Part shown: positions 1-7,096 of the stretch, piece after piece
Layout: each line of letters opens with the position of its first letter
Numbering within the stretch: position 1 is the stretch's first letter
Assembly: GCA_020047875.1 (NCBI GenBank)
Contig: JAIFNE010000120.1
Location: 1 to 16,317, forward strand
DNA length: 16,317 nucleotides
Direction: 5' to 3'
Origin: Hydrogenophaga sp.
GTDB taxonomy: Bacteria; Pseudomonadota; Gammaproteobacteria; Burkholderiales; Burkholderiaceae_C
Translations under genes and position numbers: made by a program
Notes under the pieces: model-generated
What the model saw: the letters and a program-made list of their open reading frames with translations, nothing else
Database searches by the model: none
What the model was told of the DNA's origin: nothing

Positions 1-40
1 CACACCTCGGGCAAGAAAAACAGATTAACAAGGCAGGGAC

Positions 41-2698
41 ATGCATTTACACGTGGGTTTGTTGCTGGACGGACAGCGCGGTCAGGCCAATGCCAGCGAG
101 TTAGACGCCCTCACCACCGGCCCGCTGGGCCTGCTCAATGTGCTGGAAACACAGCTGGGCCTGTTGAGACAGGAGCCCAGCGGCGCCGAACGGGTGCTGC
201 AGTACCGTGAGCTGCTCAAGCGGCTGGATCACCCCGAGCGCTTCTACCACCAGAGCCTGGGTGTCGATGAATTGGGCACCGCAGCGAGCTTGCTGGCGTG
301 GCGAGACCAGTGGCACCTGCACGGATGGCGTGATCCCCATGCGGCGGCGCTGAACCGCGCCCCCTCTCGGCGCTTGCGGGATATGGCGGCCCTGGAAGCC
401 CAAGTCCCGGGGAAACTGGCTCCGAGCGTTGGCGAGCGGCTCGCCAGCGTCGATTCGGTGCTGCAAACACAATCGGCGCGTATCAACCAGCTCACCCTGT
501 TCGAACCCCTATCGTGGTGGCCTGAGGCCTGGCAACGTGTGCTGGTACGCCTGAATCCCGTGGAGCGATCGCCGGTGGGCACGGCAGCGCCAGAGGGCAC
601 GATGTTGGGCCAGTTGCAGCGGGCTTTGCTGGCCACCGACACCGCAGCCAGCACCGCCGCTCCTAGCCTTCACTGGCTGGACGATGGCAGCGTGCGGGTG
701 CTGAAGGCAGAAACAGGCTGGCTGGCGGCGCGCTGCCTGACCAGCGTGCTGGCCGATCAACCGGCAGACACGCTGCTGTGCGCACCGACGGTGGGTGTGC
801 TCGATGAGGTCCTGGCCGCAGCCCAGCTGCCACGTCAAGGCTTCAAGGAGCCCAGCGCCTTGCGACCGGCTCTGCAGGTGCTGCCCCTCGTACTCGGTCA
901 GATGTGGCGCCCACTGGACCTGTACGGACTGCTGCAGTTCCTGACCCATCCGATCTGTCCAGTCCCCCGCGTGGCTCGCCATCGGCTGGCCCAGATGCTG
1001 GCCCAGTCCCCCGGCATCGGCCACGGCCCCGCATGGGAACAGGCCATGAAGGAGATCGAAGCCGAATGTGCATCGGCTGCTGCCAGCTGGCCCGCGGTTC
1101 GTGAACATATCCGTCTCTGGATCGAGCACGAGCGCCACGACCCGGTACAAGGCGCGCCCCTGCCAGTCCTGACAGAGCGCCTGCACGCACTGGCCAAGTA
1201 CCTGCAAGGGCGCCTGAAAGACCCGGACCCAGCACGCCAGGTGGCCTTCAACAGCGGGCTGTCCCAGACACTCACGCTGCAGCGTGCGCTGCAGGCCCTG
1301 GCACTGCAGGGCGATACGCATATCGGTGCCCAGTCCCTGCAAACCCTGTTGGCGCAAGCCACGGCACAGGGCGGCAGCAACCCGCTGCTGACCGCGCAGG
1401 TGGGTGCGTGTCGCACCGTTTCCCACCCAGGAGCGGCCACCGAGGCGGCAGAACAGGTGGTCTGGTGGCAATTGCAGGCACCGGGCCATCTGGCCAGCCA
1501 TCCGTGGTCGCGCGCCGAGATCGCCGACCTCAAGACCGCCGGTGTGCTGCTGCCCGACATGACCGAGTTGCTGGCGCGTGATGCGCAGCACTGGCTGCGT
1601 CCGGTTCTGGCGGCCAAGCGCCGCCTGGTGCTGATCCTGCCGCCCCCCGGGACCGAGGTGCACCCGGTCTGGCTGCTGCTGGAGTCGCTCTTTGAGAAGG
1701 GTAACGGCCCCCAGGCCCAGACCATGGAATCGACACTGACCGATCCAGGCCTGCAGCCGGTGGCCCACCGACCCCTGCCGAGGCCTCGTCGCTGGTGGAC
1801 GCTGCCTGCCGGGGTCAACCTCCCGCCCCGCGCGACGGAATCCTTCTCCAGCCTGGAGTCCTTCCTGTTCAACCCTTTTCTGTGGGTGCTCCGCTATCCG
1901 GCGGCGCTCAGCCCCAGCAGCGTGCTGGACGTCAGCGATGGGGTGCTGCTCTACGGCAACCTGTCTCACCACCTGGTCGAGCGATACGTGCAAAGGCCCG
2001 ATGCGCTCACCCAGGCCGATGAACTTTTCGATTCGTGGTTCGATGCCGCTTTCGAGACCCTGGTGTCCCAGGAGGGTGCCGTGCTGCTGATGCCGGGCCG
2101 ACAGGAGGAACTGGCTTCCCTCAGGCGCAAGCTCAAAGTGGCTTTGCAGCAGCTGCGTCAACAGTGGCGGGCTGCGAACGTGGTCTCCGTGGTGTCAGAA
2201 GAGAAGCTGGAGGGTCAATTCACCGGTGGCGCCATCCAGGGCTATGGCGACCTGCTGGTCACGCGTGCCGATGGACAGCAGGCCATCATCGACATGAAGT
2301 GGGGTGTCAAGACCTACACAGACAAGCTGGCCGAGAACCGCCATCTGCAGCTGGTGCTGTACGGCGAGATCGTGCGCCAACGAAGCGGTCGCTGGCCGCA
2401 ACTGGCGTATTTCTCCCTGAGCTCCGGCGAACTGCTGGCCACCGACCGCACATTCTTTCCGCAAGCCCGGCTGGTGCGCAAGAAAAGCGAGACGGCCGAT
2501 GAGGGGCCGGCGCAACTGTGGCAACGCTTCCTGGTCAGCTGGCAGTGGCGGCGCCAGCAGCTCGACCAGGGGCAAATCGAGGTGGTGCTGGACGAAGCAA
2601 GCGATGCCGATCCACCCGATGATGGTCTGAGGCCCGAGGTGCTCAATCCCAACTACAACGACTACCTGACACTCGCCGGCTGGAAGGACGACCAATGA
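41..2698 (+). CDS. AddB-like PD-(D/E)XK nuclease family protein
   Basis: The 885-residue protein is probably the nuclease partner of the AddA-like helicase encoded next to it, acting on double-strand DNA ends in the cytoplasm. The C-terminal third has the RecB/AddB-type nuclease signature: a GYGD motif (Asp737), the I-I-D-M-K strand (Asp751, Lys753) and a following Q-L-V-L-Y motif (Gln770-Tyr774). The region around residues 603-620 (SSLESFLFNPFLW) resembles the AddB segment that normally carries a CPF cysteine for an Fe-S cluster, but here the residue is Asn611. No GxxGxGKT Walker A is present in the N-terminal half, so this subunit should not be a motor. It is shorter than Bacillus AddB (about 1160 residues). 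The start is supported by an AAGG/AGGG purine run just upstream. Its stop overlaps the next gene's start (ATGA), so the two are translationally coupled in the usual addB-addA order. The pairing is clear; the biological role (repair or defence) is inferred. Confidence 0.8.
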   Translation: MHLHVGLLLDGQRGQANASELDALTTGPLGLLNVLETQLGLLRQEPSGAERVLQYRELLKRLDHPERFYHQSLGVDELGTAASLLAWRDQWHLHGWRDPHAAALNRAPSRRLRDMAALEAQVPGKLAPSVGERLASVDSVLQTQSARINQLTLFEPLSWWPEAWQRVLVRLNPVERSPVGTAAPEGTMLGQLQRALLATDTAASTAAPSLHWLDDGSVRVLKAETGWLAARCLTSVLADQPADTLLCAPTVGVLDEVLAAAQLPRQGFKEPSALRPALQVLPLVLGQMWRPLDLYGLLQFLTHPICPVPRVARHRLAQMLAQSPGIGHGPAWEQAMKEIEAECASAAASWPAVREHIRLWIEHERHDPVQGAPLPVLTERLHALAKYLQGRLKDPDPARQVAFNSGLSQTLTLQRALQALALQGDTHIGAQSLQTLLAQATAQGGSNPLLTAQVGACRTVSHPGAATEAAEQVVWWQLQAPGHLASHPWSRAEIADLKTAGVLLPDMTELLARDAQHWLRPVLAAKRRLVLILPPPGTEVHPVWLLLESLFEKGNGPQAQTMESTLTDPGLQPVAHRPLPRPRRWWTLPAGVNLPPRATESFSSLESFLFNPFLWVLRYPAALSPSSVLDVSDGVLLYGNLSHHLVERYVQRPDALTQADELFDSWFDAAFETLVSQEGAVLLMPGRQEELASLRRKLKVALQQLRQQWRAANVVSVVSEEKLEGQFTGGAIQGYGDLLVTRADGQQAIIDMKWGVKTYTDKLAENRHLQLVLYGEIVRQRSGRWPQLAYFSLSSGELLATDRTFFPQARLVRKKSETADEGPAQLWQRFLVSWQWRRQQLDQGQIEVVLDEASDADPPDDGLRPEVLNPNYNDYLTLAGWKDDQ

Positions 2699-5600
2699 GC
2701 CTGACCTTCATCAGCGCGGGTGCCGGCAGCGGCAAGACCCACACCCTCATGCAGACCCTGGGCGGGTTGCTGGAAACCGCACAGGTGCGACCCGGTGGCG
2801 TCATCGCCACCACCTTCACCAAAAAAGCTGCCACCGAGCTGCGCGAGCGTGTGCGCCAACACCTGCTGGGCGCCGGGCGCATCGACCTGGCCAATGCCAT
2901 GGGCCAGGCCCGGATCGGCACGGTCAACAGCGTCTGTGGCAGCCTGCTGGAGCGTTTTGCATTCGAAGCGGGCATGGCCACCCGGCAGCAAGTGCTCGAC
3001 GAGACGCAGACAGGACAGCTGGTGCGTGAAGCCATTGAGGCGGCCATGAGCCGTGAGGAGGTCAAAACCGTTTCAGAACTCGCCTACCGTCTGGGCATCA
3101 AGGACTGGACTGGGGACATCGCCAGCTTGCTGGCCCAGGCACGCGGCAACGACATCGCTGCGGAGAAGCTGGCTGAGTTTGCCCAGCTCAACGCCGACAA
3201 CCTGCTGGGCTATTTTCCGGCCCCGCTGCGCGTCACGCTGACAGAAGACCTGACCACCGAGATCCGGCGCGCGCTGCCGCAACTGCGCCAGGCGGCCGAG
3301 ACCTCCACGGTCAAAAAAACCCAGGCCTTCCTTACCGCTCTTGAGCAGTTTGACCGGGCTCTCCAACAGGGAGCAGTCACCTGGGCGCAGTGGATCTCAC
3401 TGTCCAAGGAGGCACCGGAGAAAGGACTGGTCTTTCTGGCCGAGCCCATCCAGATGCTGGCCCGGGCCTGTGATGCCCACCCCCAATTGCACGCGGATAT
3501 CCGAGGCTATCTGGAGCACATGTTCGCCATCTGCGCGGCGGCCCTGGATCACTACCGCAACCGAAAGCTGGCCCTGGGCGTGGTCGATTTCACCGACCAG
3601 GAGCACCTGCTGCTCAAGCTGGTGGACAACCCGGAGGTGGCGGGCGTGCTCGGCGACGAGCTGGACCTGCTGCTGGTGGACGAGTTCCAGGACACCAGCC
3701 CGATCCAGCTCGCGCTGTTTCTCAAGCTCTCGCGCTTGGCCAAACACACCTATTGGGTGGGAGACATCAAGCAGGCCATTTACGGATTCCGCGGCAGCGA
3801 CACGGATCTGATGCAGGCCGTCGTGGCGGCCCTGCCCGACATGGACGGTCACAAGCGCATCCTGGGTGGGTCCTGGCGCTCGCGCCCTGCCCTGGTTCAA
3901 ATCGTCAACGAAGTGTTCGTGCCCGCATTCTCCAGCTCACTCACAGTCGATGATGTGGCGCTGCAAGCCCAGCGGTCGGAGTCCACCGACAACCCCGCGC
4001 TCTGTCGCTGGATACTCGGCGGCAAGAACGCGGGCGAGATCGCCCAGTCCTTGGTTGAAGGTGTGCGCAAGTTGCTCACCAGTGCCTACCGTATCCCCGA
4101 CAAGTCCACCGGAGAGCTGCGACCGCTGCAGGCGCGCGACATCGCCATCCTGTGCCGCTCCAACGAGGCGGTCATCCAGGCCGCGGCTCGGCTCAGGCAA
4201 GCCGGTGTGCCTGCTGCCACCGCCCAGCCAGGACTCCTCGCAACTCCCGAAGCCACCCTGGCGCTGGCCTGTCTGAGGCGTCTCAACGACCCGAGCGACA
4301 CGGTGGCCACCGCCGAGATCCTGTCGCTGGTCGATGGGCAGGCGCCCGAAGTCTGGCTGGCTGACCGTCTGAGTTACCTGCAGCAAGGCGGACGCAGGTC
4401 GGCATGGCGTGAGTCCGGTGACAACATCCACCCTGTCCTGGCCCGGCTGGCCAGGCTCCGTTCTGAACTGCCGCTGCTCACACCCTACGAAGCGCTGCGC
4501 CGGGTCATCGCGGCCTGCGACATCCCTCAAACCGTCCTGCAATGGCGTCAGGAGGTGGCTGTGGCCCGAACACGGCTGGCCAATCTGGAGGCGCTGCTGA
4601 ACATGGCGGCGCAATACGAAGATGTCTGTCAGGGCACCCGTCAAGCCTCTACCGTGTCCGGTCTGCTGCTCTGGCTACGTGCCCAGGCCCTGGCCATGGA
4701 CGACGCCCTGGCCGAGCCGGGTGTGGACGCTGTGCGCGTGCTGACCCACCATGCGGCCAAGGGCCTGGAATGGCCGGTGGTCATCCTCACCGACCTGGAC
4801 AAGGACGTGCGCAACCGGCTGTGGGGGATCTCGACCATCTCCCAGACTGGCGTCGATGCAGTCAACCCCCTGAAAGACCGTTTCATCCGCTACTGGCCGT
4901 GGCCGTTCGGGCAGCAATCCAGTGGTATTGCCGTCAAGGACGCCATCGATGGATCCGCGACCGCACAGGCTTTTCAGGCGGCTGCCGTGGCCGAGGCTCA
5001 GCGCCTGCTCTATGTGAGCATGACGCGCCCTCGGGAAATGCTCGTGCTCGCCCTGAAGGGCAAGGCCAAGGCGCAGGCATGGCTGGACTGCCTCGATGCG
5101 CCCTGGCTGATCGAGGGAGACGACACCACCACAGAACTGCAGACGCCTGCGGGTGTTTCCCTTCCGGCCTTGACCTGGCAGTTGGAGGCTGATGCGCAAA
5201 TGGTCGCCGATGCCTCAGCACCCGTTCCGCTGTTCTGGCCCGAGGACCATCCCACCGTCGAACGATGGCCACTGCTCTTCAACCCGTCAAACGTTGCGGC
5301 CACGGAGGGCAGGTCCGTTGAAAAGGTGACGGTCGGAGCGCGGATCTCTGTCATGCCAGGGGTGGACTGGGGCGTACTCGGCAGCGCCATCCACGCCTGT
5401 CTGGCCGCGAGCTTCACCAACGAAGGCGCCTGGCTGTCTGAAGCAAGGGTCTCGCAGGTGCTGCAGGCCTTCCAGGTGCGTACACACATCAATGCCACCG
5501 ACCTGTGCCGGCAGATCGAGGCTTTCCATGCCTGGGTTCGGCAGCGCTGGCACGGTTGCACTGCAAAGGCCGAGGTCCCTGTTACAGCGCTGATGCCCAA

Positions 5601-5859
5601 CGGTCAAATCCTCAACGGACGCATTGACCTGCTGCTGGAGACCGATCAGGGCTATGTGCTCATCGACCACAAGTCATCACCCCTGGGAGAGCAGCAATGG
5701 GATGAGATCGTGGGCAGTTATCAGGGTCAGCTGGCAGCCTATGCCGATGCCATTGAAACGGCCACCGGGTCCAAGGTTCTTGAGCAATGGCTGTGGCTGC
5801 CGGTGGCGGGTGGTGCAATCGCGCTCGACACCGAGCGAGTGCGCCCCATGACACTTTGA
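2695..5859 (+). CDS. AddA/RecB-like UvrD-family helicase-nuclease
   Basis: This 1054-residue superfamily 1A helicase has a C-terminal nuclease domain and is likely the motor of an AddAB-like end-processing complex. Visible motifs in order: Walker A AGAGSGKT (Lys14), motif Ia TTFTKKAATELR (39-50), Walker B/motif II VDEFQD (Asp329, Glu330), motif III GDIKQAIYGFRG (356-367), motif IV SWRSRP (393-398), motif V THHAAKGLEW (684-693) and motif VI YVSMTRPRE (from Tyr773). The C-terminus has GRID (Asp978), the I-D-H-K strand (Asp991, Lys993) and a Q-L-A-A-Y motif, so the nuclease looks intact. It is shorter than Bacillus AddA (about 1230 residues). An AAGGA ribosome site lies 7 bases before the ATG, inside the end of the upstream gene. 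AddA-like function is well supported by motifs. Whether it is a housekeeping recombination enzyme moved to a plasmid or part of a defence cassette cannot be told here, because the left flank is cut off. Confidence 0.88.
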   Translation: MSLTFISAGAGSGKTHTLMQTLGGLLETAQVRPGGVIATTFTKKAATELRERVRQHLLGAGRIDLANAMGQARIGTVNSVCGSLLERFAFEAGMATRQQVLDETQTGQLVREAIEAAMSREEVKTVSELAYRLGIKDWTGDIASLLAQARGNDIAAEKLAEFAQLNADNLLGYFPAPLRVTLTEDLTTEIRRALPQLRQAAETSTVKKTQAFLTALEQFDRALQQGAVTWAQWISLSKEAPEKGLVFLAEPIQMLARACDAHPQLHADIRGYLEHMFAICAAALDHYRNRKLALGVVDFTDQEHLLLKLVDNPEVAGVLGDELDLLLVDEFQDTSPIQLALFLKLSRLAKHTYWVGDIKQAIYGFRGSDTDLMQAVVAALPDMDGHKRILGGSWRSRPALVQIVNEVFVPAFSSSLTVDDVALQAQRSESTDNPALCRWILGGKNAGEIAQSLVEGVRKLLTSAYRIPDKSTGELRPLQARDIAILCRSNEAVIQAAARLRQAGVPAATAQPGLLATPEATLALACLRRLNDPSDTVATAEILSLVDGQAPEVWLADRLSYLQQGGRRSAWRESGDNIHPVLARLARLRSELPLLTPYEALRRVIAACDIPQTVLQWRQEVAVARTRLANLEALLNMAAQYEDVCQGTRQASTVSGLLLWLRAQALAMDDALAEPGVDAVRVLTHHAAKGLEWPVVILTDLDKDVRNRLWGISTISQTGVDAVNPLKDRFIRYWPWPFGQQSSGIAVKDAIDGSATAQAFQAAAVAEAQRLLYVSMTRPREMLVLALKGKAKAQAWLDCLDAPWLIEGDDTTTELQTPAGVSLPALTWQLEADAQMVADASAPVPLFWPEDHPTVERWPLLFNPSNVAATEGRSVEKVTVGARISVMPGVDWGVLGSAIHACLAASFTNEGAWLSEARVSQVLQAFQVRTHINATDLCRQIEAFHAWVRQRWHGCTAKAEVPVTALMPNGQILNGRIDLLLETDQGYVLIDHKSSPLGEQQWDEIVGSYQGQLAAYADAIETATGSKVLEQWLWLPVAGGAIALDTERVRPMTL

Positions 5860-5870
5860 CCACGATCGAT

Positions 5871-6050
5871 GTGTCCAAGCGCAAGATTGGCCAGTTTGCT
5901 ATCTCGGTGCTCGACGACCAGATTCGGTCAAGCGAACGGCAGCCTGCGATCAAAATCCTGGTGGGTGCCAACCTCGTGGTTCGCAGCAGTGTCATCCCGG
6001 TTCAGCCCCAATCCACCGAACTCCGCCACCTCTACAGAGCACCGCCGTGA
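5871..6050 (+). CDS. Possible small protein, 60 residues, unknown function
   Basis: A GTG-initiated frame begins 11 bases after the addA-like stop and begins V-S-K-R-K-I-G-Q-F-A. It reads as plausible protein, with a hydrophobic alternating stretch (AIKILVGANLVVRSSVIPV) that could form beta strands. I recognise no family. There is no clear Shine-Dalgarno sequence, so expression would rely on re-initiation after the helicase gene. It converges on kfrA and overlaps the tail of kfrA if that gene's frameshift is corrected (stop at 6032). It may equally be a remnant of a longer gene or chance. Confidence 0.25.
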   Translation: MSKRKIGQFAISVLDDQIRSSERQPAIKILVGANLVVRSSVIPVQPQSTELRHLYRAPP

Positions 6051-6058
6051 GGTGGTGG
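6023..6058. terminator. Possible bidirectional hairpin between convergent genes
   Basis: CCGCCACCTC (6023-6032) and GAGGTGGTGG (6049-6058) are inverted repeats matching at 9 of 10 positions across a 16-base loop. The hairpin sits where the + strand addBA unit and the - strand kfrA unit converge. There is no T run on either side, so a Rho-independent terminator is uncertain. Confidence 0.3.
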
Positions 6059-6084
6059 GGTGTGGTCCACAGACTTTTGAGCAG

Positions 6085-6822
6085 TCAGCATGAGTGTGCG
6101 CTCACGCTCTTGAGAAGCTGCCAAATCCGTCCGAACCTTTTCCGTCTGTTCCTCGGCCTTGGACAGACGCGCAGCGAGTTCCACAGTGCCTGGCGGGCGG
6201 CGGCCAACTCTCCCTCTACCTTCTGAAGACGAGACGCCAGAGCGTCGATTTCGGATTCGAGACGCGGAATTGCTTCGGTCCGGATCTGTGTCCTGACGAG
6301 TTCCTGGCGAACCGACTCTGCCGCCTCGCGCTCTCGTTCGGCCTTTGCTTCGGCGGTCTCTACCGACAACTTCGCTGCCTGCCGAACGTCATCCAACTCC
6401 CGAACGCGCTCTTCCAGTTGCCCAGCTTGCTGCTGAAGCTTGGCCTTTGCCTGGTCAAGCTCTTCGGCGAGACCCTGTGCTGTTTTTTCTGCTTCGCGGC
6501 CTGCCTCTGCAACCGCCTCTGCATCTGCCTGGACTTCGGATGACCGCTGCTCTGCGCTGCGGACAGCATCTGCAACGGCAGCGCCGATCTGGCGTGCAAT
6601 GAGCTGGCCGATCTGCGGATCAATCGCAATGTCAGCACCCTGCACGACTGGCCGCGAGGCCTTCCATTCATTGAGCAAGGGCAGGACGGCGTTCGGGGAT
6701 CCGCCGCCAAGGGCTGCAATGACGGTGCGGACGGACGGGCGCTGCCCGGCGTCGAGCAGACCCTGCGCGGCGGCGGCGACGTTCTCGTAGGTGACAAGGC
6801 GTGTGTTCATGTCATAGCTCAT
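6085..6822 (-). CDS. kfrA: KfrA-like plasmid DNA-binding coiled-coil protein, C-terminus frameshifted
   Basis: The 245-residue frame opens with a KfrA N-terminal helix-turn-helix domain (RLVTYENVAAAAQ, then LLDAGQRPSVRTVIAALGGG, about residues 8-50), followed by a long Ala/Glu/Gln/Arg-rich coiled coil from about residue 75 onward. KfrA proteins of plasmids such as IncP and IncU are autorepressors and partition accessories; the coiled coil multimerises them. The last 28 codons of this frame (from W-N-S-L-R-V-C) do not look like coiled coil. In the -1 frame from about 6186 the heptad-like sequence continues (VELAARLSKAEEQTEKV...) and ends at a TAG at 6032-6034. The simplest reading is a one-base deletion at 6181-6186, where CTGGTGG became CTGTGG. 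Two starts are possible, 6822 and 6810 (MNTRLV); neither has a strong ribosome site. The 7-bp repeats just upstream are probably its operator. Confidence 0.8.
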   Translation of the reverse strand: MSYDMNTRLVTYENVAAAAQGLLDAGQRPSVRTVIAALGGGSPNAVLPLLNEWKASRPVVQGADIAIDPQIGQLIARQIGAAVADAVRSAEQRSSEVQADAEAVAEAGREAEKTAQGLAEELDQAKAKLQQQAGQLEERVRELDDVRQAAKLSVETAEAKAEREREAAESVRQELVRTQIRTEAIPRLESEIDALASRLQKVEGELAAARQALWNSLRVCPRPRNRRKRFGRIWQLLKSVSAHSC

Positions 6823-6834
6823 ATCTCATATCGT

Positions 6835-6863
6835 TATCTGATATCTGATATCTGATATCAGAT
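6835..6863. promoter_or_regulatory. Tandem 7-bp repeats, likely KfrA operator
   Basis: TATCTGA occurs three times head to tail (6835, 6842, 6849), followed by TATCAGA (6856). The last part forms a perfect 14-bp palindrome, ATCTGATATCAGAT (6850-6863). The array lies 13-41 bases upstream of the kfrA start at 6822, in an AT-rich pocket within GC-rich DNA. KfrA proteins are known to bind repeats in their own promoter, so autoregulation is the natural inference. Confidence 0.6.
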
Positions 6864-7037
6864 TTATTTCTTGGCGGTCTACCCGCGCCGTAGGCGTAGG
6901 GCTGAGTGCGGGGCCTGCATCCCTGCGATCGGGGGGGGCTCAGCGGCTCACGGCCTGGCACCCACCTCTTGCTCACTCCTGGCGTTGCTTCAGCTGCTGG
7001 TACGCCCGCTGCAGCGCTGCTCCACAAGCCTAGGAAC

Positions 7038-7083
7038 TTGCCGGAATCTATCAACCAATATAAGATTATGTAACCTTATCTTA
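7038..7083 (+). promoter_or_regulatory. Putative integrase promoter with overlapping inverted repeat
   Basis: TTGCCG (7038-7043) and TAAGAT (7061-7066) are separated by exactly 17 bases, giving a moderate sigma-70 promoter (4 of 6 matches each). The -10 hexamer is also the left arm of an inverted repeat, TAAGAT-N11-ATCTTA (7061-7083), placed where a repressor would block transcription. The rest of the gap upstream (6864-7037) is GC-rich; I see no gene in it, only a run of eight G at about 6930-6937. Confidence 0.4.
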
Positions 7084-7096
7084 AGTGCAAAAAGTG

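Noticed and set aside
898..1872. 324-codon - strand open frame
   Set aside because: Another antisense shadow of the addB-like gene, Ser/Arg/Cys-rich with no domain or ribosome site.
509..2161. 550-codon open frame on the - strand inside the addB-like gene
   Set aside because: It is antisense to a gene with clear nuclease motifs, its translation is rich in Gln/His/Arg/Gly with no recognisable domain, and long antisense frames are common in high-GC DNA.
6812..7054. 80-codon - strand frame upstream of kfrA
   Set aside because: Its end is made of the TATCAGA repeats and its composition is low complexity; the region is better explained as the kfrA operator and integrase leader.
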